The notes beneath the pieces are model-generated. The model saw nothing but the letters and a program-made list of their open reading frames with translations. It ran no database searches and was not told where the DNA came from. 64,000 bases of DNA, from the NCBI GenBank assembly GCA_964640995.1, contig CAZXJJ010000003.1, positions 1-64,000 of the forward strand. The letters are read 5' to 3'. A program made the position numbers and the translations under genes. The stretch comes from JAAYUH01 sp964640995 (GTDB lineage Bacteria > Caldisericota > Caldisericia > B22-G15). Below are positions 35,315 through 44,226 of the stretch, in pieces. Position 1 is the first letter of the stretch, and every line of letters begins with the position of its first letter.

Positions 35315-36319
35315 TTATTTTTTTAAAATGTGTGGATTATTGTTAATTGTTAGAGATGCCACTGCATCAATGTTATAATCTGAAAAATATCCCTCAAGAA
35401 AATATCTTTCTCCAACTAAAGCAATCATTCCCCCATTATCTGTTGAAAATTCAAAAGATGGAAAATAAAACTCGAGATTTTCATTTGAACTGAAAAATTT
35501 TCTTAAAAATTTACTTGCAGAAACCCCACCAACAACTGAAACTTTATTTATTTTATACTCCTCATGAACAAGTTTAATTTTTGACATAAGTGACTCATAA
35601 ATTGTATAAAACATTGAGGCGATAAGGTCTTCAACTTTATAGTAACCCTTATTTATAACATTTAAAACTTCTGTTTTTAAACCTGAGAATGAAAAAGAAT
35701 ACCTTTTTTCTTTGTCTTTGAATTTTGGAATGGAAAATTTATATTTTGTTGGATCTCCTTTAAGAGCAAGTTCATCTAGAGTTTTTCCAGCAGGGTAATC
35801 AAACCCTAACCTTCTTCCAATTTTATCAATAATCTCTCCTGCTGAATCATCTTGAGTTTCTCCAAGAAGTTTATATTTTAAGTGATTTTCAAAGATAAGT
35901 AAAATTGTATGCCCCCCTGATATTATCAATGATAAAAATGGAAAATTAATTTTGTGGTCAAAAAAAATTGAATAGATATGTCCTTCAAGGTGATTTACTC
36001 CAATTAAAGGAATTGAAAGAGAATAAGAAAGAGTTTTTGCAAATTCAACACCAACAAGAAGTGAACCGACAAGTCCTGGTCCTATAGTTACTGAAACTCC
36101 ATCGACCTCTTTTATTGAAATTCCACTTTTCTTTTCAAGTTGTTCAATTACATAAGGAAAAATTTCAAGTTGTTTTCTTGCTGCAATTTCTGGAACAACT
36201 CCACCATATGTCTTATGAAACTCCTCTGATGTTGCTCTAACCATAGAGATAAGTTTTCCATCTTGAACAATAGCTATTGATGTGTCATCACAGGAAGTTT
36301 CAACTCCTAAAACTCTCAT
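35315..36319 (-). CDS. tsaD: tRNA threonylcarbamoyladenosine transferase TsaD
   Basis: 334 residues of the Kae1/TsaD family: MRVLGVETSCDDTSIAIV, TIGPGLVGSLLVGVEFAKTL, the metal-binding histidines in GVNHLEGHIYS, LIISGGHT, GEIIDKIGRRLGFDYPAG and VVGGVSASKFLR. It transfers the threonylcarbamoyl group to A37 of ANN-decoding tRNAs with TsaB and TsaE, which are not in the window. It starts six bases downstream of ilvE, so the two genes share a message. A 53-base spacer separates it from the lysine operon. Confidence 0.96.
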   Translation of the reverse strand: MRVLGVETSCDDTSIAIVQDGKLISMVRATSEEFHKTYGGVVPEIAARKQLEIFPYVIEQLEKKSGISIKEVDGVSVTIGPGLVGSLLVGVEFAKTLSYSLSIPLIGVNHLEGHIYSIFFDHKINFPFLSLIISGGHTILLIFENHLKYKLLGETQDDSAGEIIDKIGRRLGFDYPAGKTLDELALKGDPTKYKFSIPKFKDKEKRYSFSFSGLKTEVLNVINKGYYKVEDLIASMFYTIYESLMSKIKLVHEEYKINKVSVVGGVSASKFLRKFFSSNENLEFYFPSFEFSTDNGGMIALVGERYFLEGYFSDYNIDAVASLTINNNPHILKK

Positions 36320-36325
36320 AGCAAA

Positions 36326-37261
36326 CTAAATTTTATCACAAATCACATAATCTAACCATCCATATTTATCTTCCTCTTTACCTTCAACAATGTTTGAGTA
36401 TTTTTCTTGAAGAAGTCTTGTTATTTTTCCAATTTTTCCATCACCAACAGGAATTTTATCAACACTTATAACAGGAGTGACTTCTGCTGCTGTTCCAACC
36501 AAAAAAATCTCATCTGCGATGTAAAGTGCCTCTCTTGGTAAAAATTCAACTCTAACCTCAATTCCAAGTTCTTTTGCAAGTTTTATAATTGAGTCTCTTG
36601 TTATTCCTTCAAGAATTGAAGAAGAAAGAGGTGGTGTAAAAAGAATTTCATTTTTTACAAGAAAAATATTTTCTCCACTTCCTTCACTTATATAACCAAA
36701 GTAGTCAAGAAGAATTGCCTCATTGAATCCATAAGTAATAACTTCCATTAAAGCAAGTTGAGAGTTGAGATAATTTCCGCTTGCTTTTGCCATTGCAGGA
36801 AGAGTATCAGGTGCAAATTTTCTCCAAGATGTAACCATAACGCTTATTCCATTTTTAATATTTTCATCACCAAGATACCTTCCAAGTTCAAATGCAATAA
36901 TGGATGCTTCAACTGGAACTCCAAGAGGATTTGGTGCAATTGTTCCATAACCTCTATAAACTATTGGTCTAATGTATGCTGACTCCAAATTATTTCTTCT
37001 AATTAACTCTTTTGTCGCTTCCCTTAACTCTTCAACTGTAAAAGGAATTTCCATTCTATAAATTTTTGCTGAATTTTTGAGTCTAATAAGGTGGTCTTTT
37101 AATCTAAAAATTTCTGGTCCTTTATCTGTTTTATAACACCTTATTCCTTCAAAAACTCCTGAACCATAATGAATAATATGAGAAAGTATATGAATTTTTG
37201 CATCCCACCAATTTACAAATTCACCATTCATCCAAATAAATTTAGCCTCTTTAATTGGCAT
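36326..37261 (-). CDS. ilvE: Branched-chain amino acid aminotransferase
   Basis: About 311 residues of the class IV aminotransferases: WMNGEFVNWWDAKIHILSHIIHYGSGVFEGIRCY, IRPIVYRGYGTIAPNPLG, the PLP lysine in PAMAKASGNYLNSQLA, GYISEGSGENIFLV and SILEGITRDSIIKLA. The length and motifs match IlvE rather than D-alanine transaminase. The start at 37261 (MPIKEAK) is preferred because GGAGG lies four bases before it; an upstream start at 37297 would add twelve residues. It makes or degrades valine, leucine and isoleucine in the cytosol. Confidence 0.93.
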   Translation of the reverse strand: MPIKEAKFIWMNGEFVNWWDAKIHILSHIIHYGSGVFEGIRCYKTDKGPEIFRLKDHLIRLKNSAKIYRMEIPFTVEELREATKELIRRNNLESAYIRPIVYRGYGTIAPNPLGVPVEASIIAFELGRYLGDENIKNGISVMVTSWRKFAPDTLPAMAKASGNYLNSQLALMEVITYGFNEAILLDYFGYISEGSGENIFLVKNEILFTPPLSSSILEGITRDSIIKLAKELGIEVRVEFLPREALYIADEIFLVGTAAEVTPVISVDKIPVGDGKIGKITRLLQEKYSNIVEGKEEDKYGWLDYVICDKI

Positions 37262-37369
37262 TATTCCTCCTAAATAATGTGAAATATAATTAAACAATAT
37301 TTTATGACAAATTTTGTTAATTTCAACTAATTAATTATAATTAATAAAACTCTTAAAGGAGGATTGAAA

Positions 37370-38524
37370 ATGAATTATAGATTTCATAAAAACTTTAAAA
37401 TTTCTGAAATAGGCATTGGAACCTATTCATTAAGAGGTGCTTATGGTAACAAAAGATTTAAATGAATTTAAAAAAATGTTAAATAGAGCATATGAAATTG
37501 GAATAAATTTTTTTGATACAGCAGAAGCATATAGAGATGCTGAGATTTTTCTTGGTGAATGTGTAAAAGAATTCCGAAAAAATATTTACATTGCAACAAA
37601 GGTTGAAATTAAAAAAGGCATAACACCTAACCTTAAAGAAGATTATATTATATCTGCATGTGAAAACAGTTTAAAAAATTTACAAACAGAATATATTGAT
37701 TTATATCAAATCCATTTTAATGATCCATATACATCAGTTGAAGAGACTGTAAATGCATTAGAAAAATTAAAAAGGAAAGCAAAATTATTGTATATGGAGT
37801 TGGGCATCTTCCAATAAATAGAACTGAAGAATATTTTTAAAATTGGAAATCCTTTTTCACTTCTTATGGAGTTAAGCGCAGTAGCAAAGGAATCAAGAAG
37901 AGATTTTCTTCCTTTATGTGAAAAGTATAATATTGGAGTTATTGCTTTCAGTACAACAGGTAGTGGTATATTAACAGGAAGATTTAATAAAGAGAGTAAA
38001 TTTGAACCTCAAGATATAAGAAATTTTGATCCTCTATTTCAATATGAAAAACTCGAATCTAGTTCAAGAATATATGATAAATTTAAAGAATTGAGTCAAA
38101 AATATAACAAAACTCCAGTTCAAATTGCAATATATTGGTTTTTATGTCAAAGAAATATAATTTCTTGTCTTGTAGATCCTCTATTGTTGAACATCTTGAA
38201 AAAATGCTCAAGCAACTGTATTTAAGTTATCAGAAGGAGATTTAATCGAATTAGAAAAGTTATTTGAAGAAGAAGAGAAACTGAAAGAAAAAGGTCTAAA
38301 AATAATTAAAAAAATTTTGTCTGAAGCCTTATCTGATGATTTTTTTAAAATATTTAAAGATCTTGTTTATGTAATAGAAACTAGTTCAATATTAAAACTT
38401 ACAAGTGAAAAAAAATTTCCTATATTTCAAGAGGTTTTTGGTTTATTTAAAAATTTTGGTAAATTTTCAAAGTAAGAAATAGAAAGAATAAAATCTGATT
38501 TAAAAGAGTTAATTAATGTATAAC
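37370..38524 (+). pseudogene. Aldo/keto reductase with ferredoxin-like tail region, multiply frameshifted
   Basis: The gene begins at an ATG at 37370 with AAGGAGG upstream and FKISEIGIGTYSLRGAYG. Further pieces in other frames follow: NRAYEIGINFFDTAEAYRDAEI and EYIDLYQIHFNDPY (37437-37817), then FLPLCEKYNIGVIAFSTTGSGILTGRF and NKTPVQIAIYWFLCQRN (37866-38180), then SIVEHLEKM and a C-terminal helical part LSEGDLIELEKLFEEEEK to 38524. At least three frameshifts (near 37427, 37785 and 38170) and an in-frame TAA at 38474-38476 break it. The Asp-Thr-Ala-Glu-Ala-Tyr catalytic stretch is present. The redox substrate is unknown. It is isolated between the ilvE promoter region and a convergent membrane gene. 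Confidence 0.8.
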
Positions 38525-38534
38525 TTTTAAATTT

Positions 38535-38891
38535 TTAATTAACTTTATTCCAAAGATTCATAAAATAATTTCTAAATGAGAATAAATAGCAAAAAATTAT
38601 TAAGATAGAGAAAATTATTGGAGTTAACTCTTTTTTACCAGATGCAACTCTTGTTAGAATAGCAAAAATTTGTGGAAGAATAAAAGAGGCAATAAATAAA
38701 ATAAAGATTAATAAAAATTTCTTTAATGAATTTTTTTCAATAATATGTACAATAAATAAGAGTATGCCTCCCATTAAAACAAGAAAGAATAGTTCCATGG
38801 GCATAAGATAATCAAATCTAAAAATTCTCTCTTTTAAAAAGAAAGCTAAACTTAAAATAATAAGATAGATTATAGGTATAAAGATTAACAT
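38535..38891 (-). CDS. Four-helix membrane protein, unknown function
   Basis: 118 residues with four predicted membrane helices (about 2-17, 28-48, 54-75 and 88-108) and almost no soluble parts; a short GKKELTP loop precedes the last helix. I recognise no family. The gene has an A+T-rich upstream region with AGGTTAAATT weakly matching a ribosome binding site, and stands alone between a pseudogene and the racemase gene. It could be a real small membrane protein of the lineage. Confidence 0.5.
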   Translation of the reverse strand: MLIFIPIIYLIILSLAFFLKERIFRFDYLMPMELFFLVLMGGILLFIVHIIEKNSLKKFLLIFILFIASFILPQIFAILTRVASGKKELTPIIFSILIIFCYLFSFRNYFMNLWNKVN

Positions 38892-39013
38892 TGTTCCAGT
38901 AATTGATAAAAATTTGCTTATTAATTTTTAATTTAACCTCCTAAATTAATTTTATCACTTAATTTTTTATTAATTTGAAAGAAAAATTTTTAAGAGTTAT
39001 AATTTTTAAAGTT

Positions 39014-40069
39014 ATGTATCCAAGATTAATTATTAATTTAAAAGCAATAGGTGAAAATTATTTAAGGATAAAGAAAAAATGTGAAGATTTGGGAGTTGAG
39101 GTTATTCCTGTCACAAAAGTTGTTAGAGGTGATGAAAATATTGTTAGAACTCTCCTCTCTCTTGGTGCAAAAACAATTGGAGATTCAAGAATTATAAATA
39201 TAAAAAATTTCTCTCATCTTAAGGTCAACAAACTTCTTTTAAGAGCACCATCTTTTTCAGAAATAGATGATGCAGCAAGTTTAGTTGATTTGTCTTTAGA
39301 ATCTGAAATTTCAACAATTGAAAAACTATCTCTCTCTTTAAAAAAGAAAGGTAAAAAACATGGAGTAATTGTTATGGTTGAAGTTGGAGAATTAAGAGAG
39401 GGAGTTATGCCTCAGGATGTTATACCATTTGTAAAAAAAATTACAAATTTTTCAAATATCGAATTTTTAGGACTTGGTACAAATACAACTTGCTTTTCAG
39501 GGATCATTCCAGATGAAAAAAACTTAAGAGTTCTTTATGAACTGAAACAAAAATTTGAAGATGAAGGAATTCCTGTAAAAATTATTTCTGGAGGTGGTTC
39601 AAATTTACTTAAAATGGTTTGGGGAAAGAAACTGCCTAATTTTATCAATCAAATCAGAGTTGGAGAAGGGATCTTTTGTGGAGTTGAAGCAATAAATAGA
39701 GAAAACCTTCCTGGTTTAAGAGAGGATACTTTTCTTCTTGAAGCAGAACTTATTGAAGTTAAAAGAAAGCCATCAAAACCATGGGGAAAAAGAACAAAAG
39801 ATGCTTTTGGAGAAGAAGTTGAGTTTGAAGATGAAGGAGAAGTGTTAAGAGGAATCCTTTCTCTTGGAAGACAAGATGTAAATTTAGGAGGAATAAAACC
39901 TGATGAGAACTTAAAAATAATTGGTGCTTCAAGTGACCATATGGTTGTTAATTTAAATAAAAGATGCTTTTCAAAAGTTGGAGATGTAATTTCTTTAAGA
40001 TTGAACTATTCAGGTGTTTTATCAGCAATGACCTCTCCTTATATTGAAAAAGTTTATATAGAGGAATGA
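39014..40069 (+). CDS. Ornithine/amino-acid racemase (alanine racemase fold)
   Basis: About 351 residues of the PLP-dependent alanine racemase-like family that includes ornithine racemase Orr. The PLP lysine lies in VEVIPVTKVVRGDENIV; other features are KTIGDSRIINIKN, VMVEVGELREGVMPQD, LGTNTTCFSGIIP and IISGGGSNLLKMVWG. It probably interconverts D and L forms of ornithine or lysine. Lysine 5,6-aminomutase accepts D-lysine, so a lysine-directed role linked to the kam cluster is plausible, but not proven. The ATG at 39014 (MYPRLIINLKAIGENY) is favoured; an upstream start at 38975 would add 13 residues. It overlaps the first chrA gene by four bases. Confidence 0.8.
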   Translation: MYPRLIINLKAIGENYLRIKKKCEDLGVEVIPVTKVVRGDENIVRTLLSLGAKTIGDSRIINIKNFSHLKVNKLLLRAPSFSEIDDAASLVDLSLESEISTIEKLSLSLKKKGKKHGVIVMVEVGELREGVMPQDVIPFVKKITNFSNIEFLGLGTNTTCFSGIIPDEKNLRVLYELKQKFEDEGIPVKIISGGGSNLLKMVWGKKLPNFINQIRVGEGIFCGVEAINRENLPGLREDTFLLEAELIEVKRKPSKPWGKRTKDAFGEEVEFEDEGEVLRGILSLGRQDVNLGGIKPDENLKIIGASSDHMVVNLNKRCFSKVGDVISLRLNYSGVLSAMTSPYIEKVYIEE

Positions 40070-40590
40070 AATATAAGCTATTTTTTACTTTTTTAAAAAT
40101 AAGTGCTTTAACACTTGGTGGGGGTTATGCAATGGTTCCTATAATTGAAAGGGAAATCATAAAGAAAAATGTAATTGAAAAAGAAGAATTTTTAACTTTA
40201 TTCTCAAAAGCACAAAGTTCTCCAGGACCAATTGCAGTTAACACTGCTTTTATGATTGGAATGAAACTTGGAGGAGTGTTTTTAGGACTATATTATGTTT
40301 TAGGAGTATTTATCCCTCCATTTTTTGCAATTTTAATTGTTGCATCATTATTTAAAAGATATATTGATTTAATCTATATTCAACATTTTCTTGAAGGAAT
40401 AAGAGTTGGTATTGCTGTAATTTTAATTAATTTTCTTTTTGGATTAGTTAAAAATTTCAAATTCCTTGAGATAATTTTTCTTCTATTTGGTTTTTTTCTT
40501 ATTTTCTTTTTAAAACTCCATTCAATTTATACTTTAATTTCAATTACATTTTTATATTTCATAACAATTTCTTTTAGGAATAAGAAATGA
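40066..40590 (+). CDS. Chromate transporter family protein, half-size (first of pair)
   Basis: 174 residues carrying one ChrA domain: FLKISALTLGGGYAMVPIIEREI, FSKAQSSPGPIAVNTAFMIG and a hydrophobic C-terminal half with about five helices. Short ChrA proteins act as heterologous pairs, the second being the next gene. The physiological substrate is uncertain; chromate efflux is known for long ChrA, but in anaerobes the pair may move other anions. It overlaps the racemase and the next chrA gene, implying a single message. Confidence 0.9.
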   Translation: MKYKLFFTFLKISALTLGGGYAMVPIIEREIIKKNVIEKEEFLTLFSKAQSSPGPIAVNTAFMIGMKLGGVFLGLYYVLGVFIPPFFAILIVASLFKRYIDLIYIQHFLEGIRVGIAVILINFLFGLVKNFKFLEIIFLLFGFFLIFFLKLHSIYTLISITFLYFITISFRNKK

Positions 40591-41111
40591 TTTTGAAACT
40601 CTTTTTAATATTCTTTAAAATCGGTATTTTCTCCTATGGTGGTGGATGGAGTGCTTTAACCATAATAAGAGATGAACTTGTTAACACATATAAATTAATT
40701 TCTCTTAAAGAATTTTTAGACATGGTATCAATTGCTGAAATCACTCCAGGACCAATTGCTTTAAATATTGCAACATACACAGGAAATAAGTTTGCTTCAT
40801 TTTTAGGTGGATTATTTGCATCAGTTGGTTTAATTATGCCTGGAATAATAATTCTTATATTATTTGAAACAATGCTTAATTTTTTAAGTAAAAAATATAA
40901 CCTTTCTGACTTTTATAAGAGTTTGAGAGTGGGTGTTGCAGTTCTTGTTCTTTTTGCAACCTATTTAATTGCTTCAAACTCAATAATAGATTTTAAAACG
41001 CTTTTGGTATTTTTGTCTCTTTTAATTTTAATTTTGATCAAAAAAGAAATACATCCTCTTAATATAGTTTTTCTTGGTGGTATAGGTGTTATGTTTATTA
41101 AAATGTTATAA
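40587..41111 (+). CDS. Chromate transporter family protein, half-size (second of pair)
   Basis: 174 residues, the second half-size ChrA. The signature is FFKIGIFSYGGGWSALTIIRDELV with SIAEITPGPIALNIATYTGNKFA. It differs clearly from its partner (GGGWS against GGGYA), as expected for the two members of a split pair with opposite topology. It overlaps the first by four bases. The 27 bases to the next gene contain GGAGG, so transcription may continue into the peptidase. Confidence 0.9.
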   Translation: MILKLFLIFFKIGIFSYGGGWSALTIIRDELVNTYKLISLKEFLDMVSIAEITPGPIALNIATYTGNKFASFLGGLFASVGLIMPGIIILILFETMLNFLSKKYNLSDFYKSLRVGVAVLVLFATYLIASNSIIDFKTLLVFLSLLILILIKKEIHPLNIVFLGGIGVMFIKML

Positions 41112-41138
41112 TTTTTAAAAAGTTGAAAGGAGGAAAAA

Positions 41139-42716
41139 ATGGAAATCAAGGAATTTTTAGATAAGGTAAATAGTGAGTTGAAAGAACTAATAAAAGAAGT
41201 TAGTTTAAATTATTGGAACCTTGCAACAACTGGTCAAAAAGAGTGGGAAGAAAAATTAAAAGAGAGTGATTTGAAACTCCGAAAATATTTATCAGATAAA
41301 GAAAAATTTAAACTTGTTGAAAAATTTTTAAAAGACACTTCTCTTTCAAAAATTGAACATAGACAACTTATTCTTTTAAGAAATGAGATGCTTCCAAATC
41401 AAATAAGTGAAGATAAATTAAAAGAGTTATCAACAAAAGAAATTGAAATTGAATCAATTTTTGTAAATTTCAGAGGAAAAATTGATGGAAAAGAAGTTAG
41501 TGATAATGAAATTGTTGAAATTTTAAGGAAAGAAAAAGATTCATCATTAAGAAGAAAGGCATGGGAAGCAAGCAAAGAGATAGGAGAAGTTGTTGCACCA
41601 AAAATTTATGACCTTGTTAAACTAAGAAACTCAATTGCAAGAGATTTTGGTTATTCAAACTACTATGAAATGATGTTTGATTTACAGGAACTTAATGTTA
41701 ATGAAGTTCATAAAATGTTTAAAGAGTTCAAATCAAAAACAGACACATCTTTTATGATTATAAAAGATGAAGTTGATGAGAGAATTTCAGAAAAATTGGG
41801 AATTCCTTCTGAAAGTTTAATGCCATGGCATTATAGTGATAGATTTTTTCAAGAAGCACCAAATGTTTATAACATTCCATTTGATGAAATATTTAAAAAT
41901 AGAAACATCGAGGATTTAGTCAAAAAAACATATTCTGAAGTCGGAATGGAAGTTGAAGAAATTTTAAAGAGAAGTGACCTTTATGAGAGAAAAGGTAAAA
42001 ATCAACATGCATTTTGTATTTTCATAGATAGAGAAGATGATGTTAGAATTTTAGCAAATATTAGACCTAATGAAAAATGGGCAGAAACAATGCTTCATGA
42101 AATGGGTCATGCTGTATATGATAAATATGTTGACAAATCTCTTCCAGTAATTTTAAGAACTCCATCACACATCTTTACAACAGAAGCAGTTGCAATGTTT
42201 TTTGGAAGATTATCAAGAAGACCTGAATGGTATAAGAAAATACTTAAGATGGATTCAAATGAAGTTGAAAAGTTTGAAAGTGAACTTTTAACTTCTCTAA
42301 GAGACCAACTAATGATTTCTGCAAGGTGGATTATAACATTTGTTTTCTTTGAAAGAGAACTGTATGAAAGAGAAGAAAATATTGATTCTCTTTGGTATGA
42401 TTTTGTATCTCAATATCAATTTTTGAATGTTCCAGAAGAGAGAAGAGGAAAACCTGACTGGGCAGCAAAAATTCATTTTGGAACAAATCCAGTTTATTAT
42501 CAAAATTATTTACTTGGAGAGATGATGGCTTCTCAAATGGGATTTTATCTAAAAGAAAACATATCAGATGATGTATTCAATAAAAAAGTTGGTGCATTTT
42601 TTATAAACAAAATATTTAAACCTGGTGCAAGTTTAAGGTGGGATGAACTTTTAATTCAATCAACTGGTGAAACTCTTAATCCAGATTATCTTGTAAAAGA
42701 GGTATCAATAATTTAA
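41139..42716 (+). CDS. M3-like zinc metallopeptidase (oligoendopeptidase)
   Basis: 525 residues. The zinc motif HEMGH lies in ETMLHEMGHAVYDKY near residue 328, with the third-ligand region FTTEAVAMFFGRLSRRPEW about 25 residues later, an arrangement shared by M3 oligopeptidases and M2-like dipeptidases. N-terminal helices (residues 1-130) match the lid of that fold. No signal peptide, so it acts in the cytosol on imported peptides, in keeping with amino-acid fermentation. An excellent GGAGG lies before the ATG. I cannot separate the M3 and M2-like classes with certainty. Confidence 0.8.
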   Translation: MEIKEFLDKVNSELKELIKEVSLNYWNLATTGQKEWEEKLKESDLKLRKYLSDKEKFKLVEKFLKDTSLSKIEHRQLILLRNEMLPNQISEDKLKELSTKEIEIESIFVNFRGKIDGKEVSDNEIVEILRKEKDSSLRRKAWEASKEIGEVVAPKIYDLVKLRNSIARDFGYSNYYEMMFDLQELNVNEVHKMFKEFKSKTDTSFMIIKDEVDERISEKLGIPSESLMPWHYSDRFFQEAPNVYNIPFDEIFKNRNIEDLVKKTYSEVGMEVEEILKRSDLYERKGKNQHAFCIFIDREDDVRILANIRPNEKWAETMLHEMGHAVYDKYVDKSLPVILRTPSHIFTTEAVAMFFGRLSRRPEWYKKILKMDSNEVEKFESELLTSLRDQLMISARWIITFVFFERELYEREENIDSLWYDFVSQYQFLNVPEERRGKPDWAAKIHFGTNPVYYQNYLLGEMMASQMGFYLKENISDDVFNKKVGAFFINKIFKPGASLRWDELLIQSTGETLNPDYLVKEVSII

Positions 42717-42729
42717 ATAAGGAGGGAAT

Positions 42730-43650
42730 ATGAGTTTAAAGGGAAGACATCTTTTAACTCTTTATGATTTTACAAAAGAGGAACTTAATCAATTTTTAAA
42801 AGCAGGAGAAGAATTAAAATTAAAATCAAAAATGGGGGAGAGAACTCCAATTCTTTCTGGTAAAAAACTTGGAATGATTTTTGAAAAACCTTCAACAAGA
42901 ACAAGAGTTTCATTTGAAGTTGCGATGTATGAACTTGGGGGACATGCAATTTATCTTTCTTCAAATGAACTTCAACTTAGAAGAGGAGAAACAATTGCAG
43001 ATACTGCAAGAGTTCTCTCAAGATATCTTGATGGAATAATGGCAAGAGTTTTTTCTCACAAAGATTTAGTTGAACTTGCAAAACACTCCACTATTCCTGT
43101 TATAAATGGTCTATCTGATATGTTTCATCCATGTCAAGTTTTAGGTGACCTTTTAACTATAAAAGAGAAAAAAGGGAAATTAGAAGAAATAAAACTCACT
43201 TATATTGGAGATGGAAATAATGTTTGTCACTCTTTAATGATTGGTGGAGTAAAAATGGGACTCAAGGTTATTGTTTCAACTCCAAAAGAGTATCAACCAG
43301 ATCCAGAAGTGATTAAAATGGCAAAAGAGGGTGAAAAATATGGTGGTGAACTTCATTTAATTGAAGATCCAATAGAAGCAGTTAAAGATAGTGATGTAAT
43401 TTATACAGATGTTTGGGTTTCAATGGGGCAAGAAGATAGTGAAATCAAAAAGAAAAGACTTCAACCATATCAAGTTAATAAAGAACTTGTAAAACATGCA
43501 AAAGAGGATTATATCTTTATGCATTGTCTTCCTGCACATAGAGGAGAAGAGGTTGTTGATGAAGTTATAGATAGTGCAAACTCTGTTGTTTTTGATCAAG
43601 CCGAAAACAGATTGCACATTCAAAAAGGAATTTTATCTTTGTTATTGTAA
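42730..43650 (+). CDS. argF: Ornithine carbamoyltransferase
   Basis: 306 residues, the normal length. Carbamoyl-phosphate loop STRTR at 55-59 (EKPSTRTRVSFEVAMYELGG), LSRYLDGIMARVF, GLSDMFHPCQVLGDLLT (the HPCQ carbamoyl site), DVWVSMGQE and the ornithine site FMHCLPAHRGEEV. It converts ornithine and carbamoyl phosphate to citrulline in arginine synthesis, or runs in reverse in arginine catabolism. No other arginine gene is nearby, so the direction is open. GGAGG lies before the ATG, 13 bases after the peptidase. Confidence 0.96.
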   Translation: MSLKGRHLLTLYDFTKEELNQFLKAGEELKLKSKMGERTPILSGKKLGMIFEKPSTRTRVSFEVAMYELGGHAIYLSSNELQLRRGETIADTARVLSRYLDGIMARVFSHKDLVELAKHSTIPVINGLSDMFHPCQVLGDLLTIKEKKGKLEEIKLTYIGDGNNVCHSLMIGGVKMGLKVIVSTPKEYQPDPEVIKMAKEGEKYGGELHLIEDPIEAVKDSDVIYTDVWVSMGQEDSEIKKKRLQPYQVNKELVKHAKEDYIFMHCLPAHRGEEVVDEVIDSANSVVFDQAENRLHIQKGILSLLL

Positions 43651-43656
43651 GATAGA

Positions 43657-44226
43657 ATGGTTTTAGAAAAAAGAGAGTGGATATTAATAACAATAATAGC
43701 ATTCATTCTTGGAGCTCTTATTGGTTTTTACTCGGGAAAATTAGGAACAAAAGAAACTTTACCTCTTGATGAAACAAAAGAAAAAATTTATGTTCAGATA
43801 AATGGCGAGATAAAATATCCTGGTGTTTATGAAATGGAAAATGGAGATAGAGTTTTCCAACTTGTTGAAAAAGCAGGTGGTCTTACAGAAAATGCAGATA
43901 TAAATTCAATAAATCTTTCTAAAAAACTTATTGATGGAGAAAAAGTGATAATTTTTGCAAAAAAGATAACAAATGAAAATAACACAACAATATCGCAATC
44001 AGGAACAACCTCTACTCAACAAAAATCAAATTTAATTAACATTAACACTGCATCAAAATCTGAACTTGAATCTCTTCCTGGAATTGGACCAACGCTTGCT
44101 CAAAGAATCATTGACTATAGAGAGACAAATGGGTATTTTCAAACAATAGAAGACATTAAAAAGGTTTCAGGGATAGGAGATAAAAAGTTCGAGGCAATTA
44201 AAAACTTAATAACAGTCGGTCCTTGA
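43657..44226 (+). CDS. comEA: Competence protein ComEA (DNA-binding)
   Basis: 189 residues: membrane anchor at about 8-26, an SLBB domain at 45-108 (VQINGEIKYPGVYEMENGDRV), a Ser/Thr/Gln-rich linker and a C-terminal helix-hairpin-helix pair (ININTASKSELESLPGIGPT, then KKVSGIGDKKFEAIKN). ComEA binds double-stranded DNA outside the membrane and hands it to ComEC. It overlaps the next gene at TTGA. It begins six bases after argF, without a good ribosome binding site of its own, so translation may be coupled. Confidence 0.93.
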   Translation: MVLEKREWILITIIAFILGALIGFYSGKLGTKETLPLDETKEKIYVQINGEIKYPGVYEMENGDRVFQLVEKAGGLTENADINSINLSKKLIDGEKVIIFAKKITNENNTTISQSGTTSTQQKSNLININTASKSELESLPGIGPTLAQRIIDYRETNGYFQTIEDIKKVSGIGDKKFEAIKNLITVGP

